Source: Henricia sp. BOLD:AAB3569
Taxonomy: Eukaryota > Echinodermata > Asteroidea > Spinulosida > Echinasteridae
DNA: 64,000 nt
Direction: 5' to 3'
NCBI GenBank assembly: GCA_037783545.1
Contig: JBBELK010000058.1
Location: 1,116,001-1,180,000, forward strand
Shown: positions 44,046 to 56,232 of the stretch, piece by piece
Position numbering within the stretch: the first letter of the stretch is position 1
Layout: every line of letters begins with the position of its first letter
The notes under the pieces: model-generated
Seen by the model: the letters and a program-made list of their open reading frames with translations, nothing else
Databases searched by the model: none
What the model was told of the DNA's origin: nothing
Position numbers and translations under genes: made by a program

Positions 44046-44483
44046 CCGGATGTGACGTAGCAGCGACTGACAGAATACATGTATATAGGGACTTACTGGC
44101 TCACTGATTACATTCTGTTATAATGCTGATTTCCAGAAATACATAAAAACATTTCATCTTTGAGGAATAGAAAGCAAAACTGTCTCTTTCCCCCCTCCCC
44201 CTCCAATAAAATGAGTCACATCAAAACCAGAATTGCGTCACTCTCACAACACCCAAGTAGTGACAATACTTTTGATTATTCAGACAGCGTTTCAAATGTA
44301 CTGTATTATAGTTTATACTGGGCAACACACTTTAATAATAAACACCATAAGTCTCATGAATGCACAAACCAAGGCTGCACCTGTCAATTGGCCGCGGATC
44401 ACTGGGCAGGTTGGCTGGTGTAAGCACTAACAGTTTCCAATTCATCGATTTCATCTCATGGACTTGCATTTTACACACTACAG

Positions 44484-44655
44484 GAAGCCAAATCGGTTCA
44501 GAGAGAGATTGGTGGCCCAATCGTGAAGATGTCGCGCTCCAAGATCGAATACTATAGCAGGTGGAACCACAACAGTATGAACCATCTTGGACCTAACTTC
44601 CTCAAGACGGAGTCGTCAACACTGCCGAGAAAGCTGCGGCAGGACCCACGAAATG
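44484..44655 (+). CDS. Second internal coding exon of the unidentified gene
   Basis: Bounded by acceptor ACACTACAG|GAAG and a strong donor AAATG|GTGAGT. It enters in phase 0, matching the exon at 41950-42074, and leaves in phase 1. It encodes 57 residues beginning EAKSVQREIGGPIVKMSRSK and including KIEYYSRWNHNSMNHLGPNF and LPRKLRQDPRN. The composition is protein-like and basic, and the third codon positions favour C and G unlike the surrounding repeats. I do not recognise the family; homology search is needed. Confidence 0.65.
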
Positions 44656-46085
44656 GTGAGTTTGACTTATTTCTTGCATCATGAAACTGTTTTTGTTTTC
44701 CTTAAAGAGCTAGAATCCCCCTTGACGAAAAATCCAGTATTTGCACCTTTTTCGATAGTCGACATATCCCTCCAGCCGACTTACACCGCTGTTTATTTCA
44801 AATTGTCCGTTTTAAGTGGATAAATCGCAAGCAAAAGTGCGGTTTTCGAATATGAAATGTTCGCGAGTTCTGAAACGCTCATTAGGTATTAATGATATGC
44901 GCGTGACCCCGTGACGCAATCCTCAGAAACACGGTCGGCAGTTCATACGTTTACACGAAAAAAAATACAAAAACCGTCTCTGTTCGATGGTGTTTTTTGA
45001 AGAATTTTTCTTGTGCAAAAAGCCAGAGATGTGCCCAGTAGCTGCGTGGTTGTATGCTTTACCAGACGCCATGATAAAAAAAGAGCAGAAAGATTTATTT
45101 TTTGTTTAAATTACCAAGAGAGAGAAAAATTAGTCGCTCTTTCTAACTTGTACCGGCACGTGGGAACTACGGCCCGCTGCAGTGACCGTTCCAACTGCTG
45201 TACACAGACCGCTGTGAATGCCGTTCGTTCCGTGACAAAACCACCCATCGCAATGCACCAGTTTTTACTTCAAAAGAGCTTCATTGTGAGCCACAATTTC
45301 ACCGTTTTATCACAAAGCAGATAAAAGTACATTATTGTCATAGTACATGAAGTGTTTTTTACGTTTGTATTTTGAATTACGAGGACAAAACAGGCATGAT
45401 GAACATTCACTACGTATATTTTCCATTCAATACTGCACATGCCGTTATGTGTTCTTCTCAGGATGATGTCAAAACCCTGTTTATCAACAAACCAAGTGAC
45501 CTCGAGCGTTTCAGAATTTCGGGTGAAGAGGGTCGGAACTGCTTTGCGTTTTAAGCAAAAGCCTGTTGATTTTTTGTGGAAAACAAGTTGTGATGGTGTT
45601 GTAGACACATACACCTCCATGATAAACAGGAAAACTTTAAAAATTTGGATGAGGGGAGCGGGGGGGGGGTTGGGGGGGATACTAGCTGTTTAACTTTTTG
45701 GTCAGTATAAGTATGTAAACTCCTGATGACTAGTCCACAGACGTTTTGAATAGTCTACAGACCTTTTAAATAGTCCACAGGTGTCTTAGTTTGCAAGACA
45801 AGATAAAAGAGACATTTCATGGATACGGTACATTGTCCCTCTGTGCGCTACTTGTGACGCGTAACCGCCATACACATGTTCTCATACATTTATCAGCCTC
45901 CATATGTGTAGCTTAAATATGAATATCTGTTTCGCAGATTGTTCACTTCATCAGTGATGGATTAATAAATTGTATGTAGGCAATTCCACGGTTAGTAACG
46001 TTACAGATTTAGCAATTTACTGGAGTTTTATCCTCTGTTATATTCACACAAAAGCCTGTCAGTTCTCCATTTTGGTACCGTCAAA

Positions 46086-46240
46086 AGGCATATGTTCCCA
46101 TTGGACTTTCTTTTCCGCTGCCTCGCGGAAAGTTACCGCGACCTTCGGTAACATTCCTTCGTGTAATCTTCCCTTCGTGTAATCTCCCCTTCGTGTAATC
46201 TTCCCTTCGTGTAATCTTCCCATGCGTTCCCATTTGCAAT
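46086..46240 (+). repeat. MITE family C, partial copy with short tandem
   Basis: Matches 35693-35800 (CCCATTGGACTTTC, GCGGAAAGTTACCGCGACC), then carries four tandem copies of a unit like CCCTTCGTGTAATCTT where the other copy has two. Confidence 0.68.
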
Positions 46241-46552
46241 TGCTTCCATGTATCCATGCTCAAGGCGCTCTTACATTATTATTACCCCTGGTCATTGGGC
46301 TCTTGATAATATTCCATATTTAAGCCTCAACTCTCTCGGGAGTATGCAGTATTAGCTGTTAATTTATGGAACTACATGTAGTTGAAAAAAATTGTTTTAA
46401 ACTGCGCAACATTTTGCCAGAATGTTCGTTTCAAAATGCCCAGTATCTCAAGCAATTGACAATTGTTTTTGAGACTTGTCAAGCTGAGGGACACTTGTAA
46501 TTTGGAGCACACCTTCTCTTTAAATTACTGCAACAACATCACAGCTGTTGTA

Positions 46553-46960
46553 GGGCGTGTTTGTTTCGGACGGATCCAGATTCAGATCTGCACAGATCCA
46601 AGATGAACTCGTTCACTTCGCGCAGATCCTCATCGTGATCTGTGATCTGTGGAATCCTTCTCGAGAGATGGTTCAGCGCTAGATCCAAAATGGCGACGTA
46701 AACATCACGAATATTTTTGTGTGAGTAAAACCGTGCCGTTTCAGTTTTCAGAGGCAACACACGATATACGCGATACAAACAAATTTAGGCTGCTTGTTTA
46801 TTTACATGTACGATGAATGTCAGGGGTGAAATTTGACAAATTTGGTAAATAAATTGCAATTCACGAGATATGAGATCCTAGTTGAGAGCAGTTTCGTTTG
46901 TTTTTGCGCGGTAAAACAACTCGGGATCTGGATTCAGATCTGTTATGAAACAAACACGCC
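46553..46960. mobile_element. AGATCTG/GGATCC-iterating foldback (family P)
   Basis: The ends GGGCGTGTTTGTTTC and GAAACAAACACGCC are inverted. The interior repeats AGATCTG, AGATCC and GATCTGGATTC words in both orientations near the two ends. Confidence 0.7.
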
Positions 46961-47059
46961 ATTTCTTGGCTGAAACTACATGCTTTTGATTAAAGTCCCC
47001 GTCATTTGCAATTTGTTTTTGGATTCCCGGAATAAGGGCATAACAAACATATCTAAAGA

Positions 47060-47335
47060 AGAACGTTGACAAAAAAACCTGCCGGAATTTCAGCTACAAA
47101 AATGCAGCAATGCTTCAGAAAACCTTCAAAATCCATGCATAGTTTTTGTGTTTAGTAAATGGTTAAAGTTTGTATTTTTCAAAAACCACCTTGAGTTGTT
47201 AAATTGTTTACAGAAGCATCATCTTGGACAAAATAAAATCATGTGGTGTTTGTTACCTTTGCTATTGTGATAACAATTTAAGTAAGTTGTTTTTCTCGTC
47301 AACTCATGAAGTAAAATTTTGTCCAACTCCAGACC
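47060..47335 (+). repeat. Element K, partial copy
   Basis: Contains AACGTTGACAAAAAAACCTG, CTTCAGAAAACCTTCAAAAT and TGTTTGTTACCTTTGCTAT, all marks of element K. Confidence 0.6.
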
Positions 47336-47339
47336 ATTT

Positions 47340-48690
47340 CCTCCAGGCATTCTGCAATGACCACCTGACTCAACATGCCAGCACAAATTAGAGTCCATTG
47401 ATGTCAAGTTACTTGTAGTAGTTGACTTCCAACAAGCAATTAAGTTGATGGTTTTCAGTTTCGATTGTTGACAGGTTGTGTATTTGAAGCTGTTGTGTAT
47501 TAATGTGATTTGTCATGTGACTGCTTTATTAAGCTGTCACTTTGTGACAAAGTCTGGGTTTTGTCTTTCTTTGTTTTGCCTAAAGCAGTGTCCTCATTTA
47601 TGTGGAATTTTTACTGGGTAAAACTAACCAAGTTGATTGGTATTTTAACCAATGTTTCTGTCAGGTTCTTTTCCGACGTGTCGCGCCAGTCAGCCAAGCT
47701 CAAAGAGCGTTAAGTGGGTAATTAGGAATGTCATTTTTCACTGATATTTAGGATAATTTGGAGTTTTATTTAATATTCTTGTAAAAAGAAGGCTCTAGTT
47801 TTTAATGATACCGAAAATAACATGTAAATTGTTGTGGAACCCTGTGAAATATCATCAACAAATTGTCCATCGTTGTCGTGTTTTTACGCGTTGTCTAGTG
47901 GGACCGTACAGTGCGTTTGAACGGCCTACTTTTAGTGAAATCTGTCCCCCCACCCCGCCCCTTCCCCCTCTCCCCAAAAAAGTAATTATCCAAAAAGTAC
48001 TTCCAAACAAAATATTATATTTGATTTAAATTTATTTCTAACCTCTCGCAATAGAATTAGTTATTGCCGTGGTGCCCTCCAAGTTAAAGCATTCTGCCGT
48101 GGTGCCCTTTTTAAATTGACAGAATTGCCGTGATGCCCTTTAAATTAAATGTGGGAAAGAGCAAGGCAATTATTGCTGTGCACTTTCGAACACGAATTTC
48201 GAGGCCTGCACATATATTTTAGGAAAAATGCCTTTGACAAAATGTCTTGAGACAAAATCCTCCTGAAATGATAACAAGGCCCAGTCATTCCCTAAAGTCT
48301 TCATAAGCAGGATTCGTGTTCTTGGCAGAAGTCCAAGATAACGGCAGATGACATGACAAAGTCACTGAGAATTCCAATAGATTCTCCAGACTCACCAGGG
48401 ATTGTATTGTTGTAACTACTTCCTCATTTTTGTTTATCTGATTGTCATGGTGGGAACAAGACGATTTTAACTAGGATTCTCCCGGAAACAGATAATTTTC
48501 ACATTTCATAACTGTGGGAATTACTTTTTGAAACAGGTCCACTTGGGCCTGGAGGAAATCACTGAAGCAAAACGATCTTGAAAGTGATTCCAAAGTGATT
48601 GGTCGATCAGTGCCTTGTTATCCACAAGTTTGCTGCAAACTTCTGTTCTGATCAAGAATCGGGATTTTAAGAGAAATGGGCTGTAGCAAT
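47340..48690. other. Non-repetitive stretch, no supported exon
   Basis: I see no confident exon and little repeat structure. The segment around 48290-48660 looks unique and could hold conserved non-coding sequence, but this cannot be judged without a second genome. Confidence 0.25.
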
Positions 48691-48744
48691 GAATGACACA
48701 AATTTATTTATTTATTTAATTAATTATTTATTTATTTATTCACC

Positions 48745-49090
48745 ACATCCAACAGCGGAAGGACCGCCAATTACAGGAATGGAATCAATTAACATAGATA
48801 TTCGAATAACTATCAACTTCTAAGTTGAATTAGAAATGGCCAGAGACACCGGGAATCCCTCCCCTTGCTCTTCGCAAAATAATGCTCTGGGATCTTTAAA
48901 GTGCGTTACCGAAACTTAACACACTGGACCAACGGCTTTACATCCCTTCCGAAGGATGGAACAAGTGTGATTGAGTGCCTTGCTCAAGAGCACAAGTGCC
49001 ACAACCCGTCACAGCCCGGAATCGAACCCACATTCTAGTACTGGCACAGGAACTTGAGTTCGACGCGCTAGACCACACTAGACCGCCTCT
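48745..49090 (-). repeat. tRNA-derived SINE, minus strand
   Basis: On the minus strand a tRNA-like head with B-box GGGTTCGATTCCGGGC is followed by CTTGAGCAAGGCACTCAATC and a body that includes ATCCTTCGGAAGGGATG. A (TTTA)n-like tract at 48700-48740 forms its tail. Confidence 0.68.
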
Positions 49091-49194
49091 TCCAACATGA
49101 AACAAAACAATTCACTTGATCATGTTGACGCAATAATAATTGTAAGATTGTGAATTTTGATTTGTACGAATCTGAATCTTTACCCACTGGAAGT

Positions 49195-50320
49195 GCTTTT
49201 CACACTACCCAGCTTTGATCTTGGTAATTTTTAACCCGGGTAACTTTTTTTACAATTAACCTGTGCTAAATGTGACTAAATGTGACTTTTGTTCACACTA
49301 CAGAAGAATCAGTTACTCCCTTAGGACCGTCTTTTACATGGGTACAATAGCATTAACCCAGGTATGGCACTGTGGAAACTGAAGTCAAGTGCATAAAACT
49401 GTTTAGCCGTTGCTTCAAAGTTAACCTGGGGAATTGTCTGCTAGTCACTGTCAAACCCAAAATTGGTGGGTTAGCCTACCTTCATACCTCCACCCCGGCC
49501 ATGTAGACTTTTTGAAATTTCAACACGTGTCCAATCTGCTACGTTTTCACACTACTAAACGCAACACCGGCATTTTTTTCTACATGTGTAAGGTTTTGAC
49601 CCGTGTATCGTGCGATCGTTTCACACTACACACATGGCCGGCCGTCAACACGGGTCAAATCAGAAAATCCCCAACATTGCATTGCGGCGAGTTATCTTAT
49701 TCTCCAAATATTGCTATTTCTTGTTCTTCCATCGAGCTAGTTTTGATAGAATTGTCAGCCCAAATGGCCAACATATACAAATAGCAGCTACCTCCTCTTC
49801 ACTCCATGTCAGCCTTTTGTCTGATTTCAGGCCCGACATATTAGAGAACAAAGTTGCACTACGTTTAGCATGGTAAAAATATTTACACGATCTGCACTGA
49901 ATAACGTGCAAAAAAGCGAAACGCAAGCTTGTTTGTTCATTGCAAAACAGCATTTAGGCCTACATGACGTATACAGTTGCGATGCTGCCGTGCTCCAAAA
50001 TCTACACGGGTCCAAACTTAACCCAGAGGCGTTCAGACTGTGGTTTTCAACATGTGTCAAAAAAGTCTACACGGGTCGAGGGCCTTAAACCCACCTCCCG
50101 AGGTGGGTTAGTTTCAACACGGGTCGAGCGCTCTATACGAGTCAGTACTTTGTTGAAATGTTGTAGTGTGAAAAGTCAACACAGGTCAGACCCGTGTACA
50201 ACCCGGAGATTTTTCATAGTGTGAAAATGCCTTTAATTATTGTGCTAATTTGTCTGATTGACGGTTAAAGAGTTAACCCAGGTAATCTTGGGGTTAAATT
50301 TTAACCAGGATTATCTGGTT
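49195..50320. mobile_element. MITE family D, copy 2, with an ACACGGGTC variant inside
   Basis: The left end GTGCTTTTCACACTACCC and a right part with CATAGTGTGAAAATGCC and TAATCTTGGGGTTAAA frame the element. From about 49540 to 50235 a distinct block repeats ACACGGGTC/GACCCGTGT words and has its own TTTTCACACTA and TAGTGTGAAAA edges, so one element appears to lie within another. Confidence 0.58.
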
Positions 50321-50329
50321 AAATTCTAG

Positions 50330-52660
50330 GATAAACTGTTGAGAAAAATCTAGTGCATGGTGTGTTCCATCAGCAGACTTTGATTGTCAAGGTCGCCGTG
50401 GCTAGAGAATTCCCCAGATTGTTACATGATATGGTGGGGAAATATTTCTGGCATGGTTCCAAACCTCAACTGGCCATATTTTTCCTTTTATGAACTTGCA
50501 ATATATGCTTCATGTACAGTGGGTAAAAATAAATTGACAGTTTTACAGTATGTCCAAATGTTTTGCATAATGTTGATCACATTTTCGAGCCCCCATTTTT
50601 CCCCATGGGTGTTGAGATTTTGATACCATATCAAGTGTCATTTTTCTTATTTACCATTCTGAGATTTTGTGCTCTTAATCCGTATATTTTCAGAGATATC
50701 TTCAAAAATCCACCAAAGTTTAGTAAACTAATTCATCCGGTTACATAAAGCAGTGCAGTGATTACACCAACCTTTTTCCTTCCACATCCAAATTAGGGAT
50801 TGCAAATTTCCCATGGATAGTATTATAGGGAGGTGTTTTACGCGATTGTGAGGTTAGAACGAAATCCATTTTTTTGAAAACTATGATCACGCTTCGTTAA
50901 TTGAAAGGTACTTCACTTTATCCAAATCCAACACTACCCACAGACCTGGATAGAATCAGGTAAAACTGGGTGGTGCAGGTTGAGGGAATTTATTTGTGAT
51001 AAATTTAGGTCTTACAAGGGGACAAAATGTTCCAAATTAATTTCATGGAATGTGGCTGCTGTACATAGCAAGAATAGCAGATATTCTTGCTAAGAACACA
51101 AGTTGACATGCAATTTTGACTATTACCCATTTTTATAAAGCAAACAAATTTTTGATTAAGCAAATTTTTCTGCTAAACAGCTTTATGAAATTGGCCCCTG
51201 GACTGGTCGTGCACACAACCAGTATGAAGCGAGCCACAGAGTGAATATACGTACGCGACCGACTGAAAACAAAGAGACGAATTTAGAATAAGTCATTTTG
51301 AAACTCCTCGTCAAGAGCGGCAAAACGCACATGGATTTTTCATGTTTTTTCATGTTTTTGAATGAAAATACAAATATTTTTTTTATGTCCTTTTGATTTA
51401 TAATGGTTTTGTTCCCAGAATCGCTCAAAAATAGATCATCTATCTAGGGCCTTTAAAAAAAATTTGGGGAAAGTCTGATTGAAGTAGTACTACATGTATA
51501 TGGTAGACCATGGTGTACTATAGATTTCTTGGGTGAGAATACCAATGAAGTCCTTATTTTTCTCTTATTCCGCATCAGATTATTTCATGTTCAACACAAT
51601 AAATTTTGTGTAGGATGCACATGTAAATGTTTATGTTCAGCCATCCATCAATTTGTGATCCTGTCTGCACACTCCTCTCTGGGCGCCCCCAGTTTGGTTA
51701 TCTTGTGCCCTTCAAGTGGCACCTCCTGGCCCTATTTAACCCCCACCTCTCACCCTATCAATGTAATCTGGGCATCTGTCTGTACCACTGTTCTCAGGGG
51801 GTCCAGGGATGCTTTCACGTGCCCTTTTTAGAAAATGTAAAGGGCCTACACGTTCAGACACTGTACTAAGTTAAAAGTGGTCTAACTTCAGTTCAACTAT
51901 AAATGGTTTATCTCAACTGTGTCTGAACTAAGCTTCAAGTGCCGATATCAAAATTTATCGAACAAATATCGCGATATTCGATATTATTATATAAAATGAA
52001 GCTGTGAGCGATACCGCGCATTTCTGTTACTGTACTGTCATGAGTTTTGTACGGATCTGCATTTAGAATTCTGGAGTTTTTTTGTTTTTTTTTACCAAAT
52101 AAAATTTAGTTAAACCATGCTTGATATTAGCAAGCTTAATTTTGTGAAAAGTGGGCAGGGTTTTGATTTTTGAGGGAAATTACGGGGTAAACAGATGCAA
52201 ACTTACGCACAAAGCACACACTAAACGGCACTGACAGTATGGTTTATAGCGCCCCCTGTTGGGGGAAAATGTCACACACTGTACAGTAACAAAAAATACT
52301 GTACAACCGACCGAGCTCGCGCGCGCACTTCAATTCCACGAAATGAAAAGAAAATGGTGACGGCACAACCCAGATTTGCTCCCCGATAGAAGACGATGAA
52401 TACGATGACATCCTCCAAAATAGAGAAGCACCATGCATGAAAGCAGTGAACATTTTGAAGCTGTACTTGAGGGAAAAGGAATTGTCAGAGGACTTTGAAG
52501 ACTTAAGCATAATTGAACAGCAAGTTTGAATTTCGAGTTTTACCAGTAAATTATACTCCGTCTTGAAAATGTTTACTGTTGCTTGTGGAACTTTCAACAA
52601 TTTCGAATGTTAAATTATACTCTCTGAAAAATTGTTACAAGCATCTTTTTATATAACAAT
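50330..52660. other. Non-coding, a few diverged repeats
   Basis: No exon supported. About 50640-50900 is a diverged element J copy; 51066-51198 is half of the GGGGCCAATTTC palindrome. Confidence 0.3.
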
Positions 52661-52662
52661 AA

Positions 52663-52763
52663 TAATATTGGATGTCTTTAATTTCGGGTGATATGAGAAT
52701 ATACCGCACTCGTATATACCGCGGTATATTCTCATATCACCCTCAAAGCCATCCAATATTATA
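52663..52763. repeat. Strong hairpin with TATACCGC core
   Basis: AATATTGGATG and GGGTGATATGAGAATATACC pair with GGTATATTCTCATATCACCC and CATCCAATATT around ACGAGT-like loop sequence. Nearly the whole 100 bases form one stem. Confidence 0.75.
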
Positions 52764-52924
52764 TAAATATCGTCATTATGCGATCATAAATACCATAATA
52801 TAATGACGCCTAGTAAGAAGGCCCATCACTTCCGTAAAAGCCTCATCGGGCCGCAGACATTTCCTAATCCATTGTAGTGGACAATTAGACATTATTTATG
52901 GTGTATAAAGACAATGTACAACGA

Positions 52925-53225
52925 TTGAAAAAGGCGGATCAGACACCGGGTCTGATTCGCCTTTTTCAAGACACCTTTTGGGTAGGGTTGAACCCCACAA
53001 TTGCGGAGTTGAACCCCGTAATTGTCAAGGTTGCTTGTTGTGTAAACGCTACCCGACTACAGATTCGGGAATTTGAGCGTCGATCCTTGAGGCGGTGCCC
53101 GCCGTGTGGTAGGTTTAATCGATAAATCCACTCATGCGCTGCGGTCACAATTAGCAGTGACTTTTGCAGTTTGTAGAAGGCGAATTGAAGCCAAATCGAC
53201 ATGTACGGTAGTGTAAACATGGCAA
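52925..53225. mobile_element. MITE family E, copy 2 (inverted)
   Basis: Shares the hairpin GGCGGATCAGACACCGGGTC/GATTCGCC, the GTTGAACCCC words, and GTGTAAACGCTACCCGA with the 36210 copy. Confidence 0.62.
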
Positions 53226-53266
53226 ATGTTTCGTTTTGAGGTCGCAATAAAAATGCCGGGTCTATA

Positions 53267-53922
53267 CAAGGTGTCCCAGAAAAAACGAAACCAAGATTTA
53301 TAGATGTTTAATCATACTTTAATCTCAATCTTGAATAATAAATGACACATATTTGGAAAGCTTAGTTCCTCATCTTTTATTTGATACCACTCATATAATA
53401 CATACTTCACGCATGAATAAATAAAGACAATATGAAGCAGGGCTACCAAAAAGTCGTTTGCACAACGATACCTGAATTTCAAAGAAATCACATTTCTAAA
53501 AAGTTCATTTTCTGCCCTTTCGTATGATACATGTACCTCAGTCAGGAAAAATTAGCCAGGGATGACGGAGATATCCTGCATTTAAATATGGATTGAATTT
53601 CCATGTTTTTTTAAATCATTTGTTTTTTTTCACACCTGACCGATTTTTCGCGTGAATGGATTCGGAGATGGTCACTTGTGCATTAAAAACGTGCATGTTG
53701 AAACCCCTGAAATTCAGGTATCGTTGTGCAAACGACTTTTTGGTAGCCCTGCTTCATATTGTCTTTATTCATTCATGCGTGAAGTATGTATCATATAAGT
53801 GGTATCAAATGAAAGATGAGGAACTAAGCTTTCCAAATATGTGTCATTTATTATTTAAGATTGAGATTAAAGTATGATTAAACATCGATAAATCTCGGTT
53901 TTGTTTTTTCTGGGACACCCTG
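53267..53922. mobile_element. Mariner-like foldback MITE
   Basis: The ends CAAGGTGTCCCAGAAAAAAC and GTTTTTTCTGGGACACCCTG are inverted and bounded by TA. Arms of about 200 bp pair along their length and enclose about 230 bases of unique sequence. The terminal CAGGGTGTCCCA form is common in Tc1/mariner-type elements. Confidence 0.72.
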
Positions 53923-54484
53923 TATATATCCACCTTTGCCACTTCGAGTGTATACACGGTGCAATATTAAGAGTTGCCCATGTGCCAGCACTTATTCTCA
54001 TTACATTATATTGACAATGTCCCACGTACATAAACAGACTCATAAGGAATACCCATCACAATCCATACTGGCAACGTCATACCCTTGGGAACTGGAGAGA
54101 AAATTGGTTGCCTCTCATTGGGCAAGCTATCCTGGCAACTGACCTGGACAGTCGCTACATGTTGCTTTCAGAAAATCATTCTTTGGTCTATGCTGAGTAA
54201 AAAGTAGACCTGCCAGAAGCTGAATTTCCCCCCTGACAAACTCCATACACATTATGAATTAGAAATAGATAACTCTTGCAGACTTCGAGGGAAGATGGAT
54301 TTTGGAAGTATTCTGAAGTCCATCGTAAGTTAGTTTTTGAACTGAATTTCCAGTCAACTTGTAAATAAAGCGAGGAGTCGTTTTTGTAAAGATCGGGCAG
54401 AGCGGATATCACATTTCAGGGATGGTGCAGTCATTCAAGTTACTTCTTTTATAAGCCGGAACTGCGACTTTTTTTCCCCCCCAG

Positions 54485-54516
54485 ATGTGAGGAAATGCAT
54501 TCACGCTTTGCAATAG
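54485..54516 (+). other. Weak candidate micro-exon
   Basis: A polypyrimidine tract and CCCCCCCAG precede 32 bases that end in CAATAG|GTGAGC, a good donor. Joined in phase from the 44484 exon it reads DVRKCIHALQ then TAG, so it would end the protein. Either it is a last coding exon or a chance pair of splice motifs. Confidence 0.15.
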
Positions 54517-54726
54517 GTGAGCATATTATGTTTCTGTCTGCATGTGCTTCTATGTTTTGTACTTGTTCGTGCTACATGATTGATTTCATTTAGTACTGCC
54601 GTTTCTTGGAAAGTATACCTTTAAAGGTAAACTCTTGAAAGGGCCTTAAATGTTTATATTGGGTTTATTTTTCCTTTGATTAGCACTGTCGGCCTATAGT
54701 TATGCACACTTAATATCCACTTGACG

Positions 54727-54845
54727 TGCCCCCCCCTCCCCCAACACCCCCCAACACCCCCCCCCCAACACCCCCCCCCCCCCCCCAACAGAAACCCCCC
54801 CCCCCCACCAGACCCACCAGACCCCCCCCCCCCCCCCCCACGCCC
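54727..54845. repeat. C-rich low-complexity tract
   Basis: About 120 bases of mostly C with ACA and ACC interruptions. Proline-rich open frames over it are artefacts. Confidence 0.85.
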
Positions 54846-54849
54846 CCTA

Positions 54850-55690
54850 GCTACGCCGCTGCCTTTAAGGACCCTTTAAACTTTACCACTGGTAGACATT
54901 TCCCCAAATTGCAGTTTTTGGCAGAGTGTTAAAGCTACAACATATGTACTGAAACTTTTCCATTTCAAAGTCGTAATTACAGAATTTACAAACTGGCTTT
55001 CCAGCCTAACCTTGTGGAGGGGTACGTACCGGTACGTCCATCGCCATGGTAACATAATTTGTGGTTTCCACTGGGCTTGGCCAAAGAGGGAAAATGGGGT
55101 TGATTTTTGATTTGCGGTGGCTGTAGCTCACCTAGGAAGACACCGGGGCAAAGGAACTATTAATGTAACACTTTATATGCTAAAGAACCGTAAGTGTGCA
55201 CCCTAAAATACATGTACAAGCTCATAAATATTGTTTTATGCCCTCAACTTTTTCTATATTATAAGCAGTGGAGAGCTGAATGATTTTTTTTTTTTGGTAT
55301 AAATTGATTGCTTTCCGGGAATGTTTGGGTGTCGCCCTATTTTGCGCAGTAGCGTATGGGACTTTTTCCAAAATGGACGCTGGTCTGTTTGGCAATTTTC
55401 ACTCTTTTAGGTGTAGTTTTATTTTAAATGGAAATTAGTCACTATTGAAAATTAATGAACTCTGTTCGATAAAATTGAACAAAATTGAAATTATTACACT
55501 TTATAAAGTTTTGGTTTTTGTCCAAATTTTTAAAATGATTTTCGAACATTGGGCATTTACAAAATGTAGCATTGCTTCCCACGGGAGCTGATTTAGTGGA
55601 GTGGCCTATAGTTTAGTGTATTTGTAAAGCTTTACAAGAAACTTAAATTGCTGGCAAATGTCCACATTTTGTATTACATCACAGAAAGCA
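54850..55690. other. No supported gene
   Basis: AT-rich sequence; GTGTCGCCCTATTTTGCG at about 55329 is an element N scrap. Confidence 0.3.
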
Positions 55691-55701
55691 GAACATATTA
55701 A

Positions 55702-56232
55702 AGGGCCCCTGAAATGCTCAATAACTTTATGCACAGTTTTTGCTGCATATGAAGGATTACTTGTGTAAAAAGACAATTTTGATGCCCCATGAATAAAAAG
55801 TGGCATTTTTCAACTTTGAAAATTTCTTCACATAAATTCATTGTTTGGGGCATGTCACTTTAGGAATACACAACAGAAAAGCAAAGAAAAAACATAAGAC
55901 TGGAATTGTGAAAAAATGCTGCAGTTTCCAGCCTTAGTTTTGTCATGTTTTACAACAGGCAACATGTAAAACAAACCTAAACCGTCATGGGTTACAAATG
56001 TTTCAGCAAGTCGGAGAAAATTGTGGAAACTTTTGTGCACAGTTGATTGAGATTTTCCTGTGTTTTCCTAATGTGACATCACTACTTTGCTCATGCATAT
56101 GTAAATTTCATTAGCATAAAAATCAAATAAAAAACCTTGATTTTAACCCCCCAAACAACTTCCAAGTAAGGAATTAACGGACTAGTTCCATAGCACAGAT
56201 TTCATTGATAAAAACACCGTTTTAGGGGCCCT
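55702..56232 (-). mobile_element. TTAA-flanked element O, complete copy
   Basis: The ends AGGGCCCCTGAAA and AGGGGCCCT are inverted, with TTAA at 55698-55701 and 56233-56236. It matches the inverse of 39695-40208. 531 bp, non-coding. Confidence 0.75.

Noticed and set aside
51627..51869. Cysteine-rich open frames on the + strand
   Set aside because: Overlapping frames both stay open, composition is not protein-like, and no splice sites bound them.
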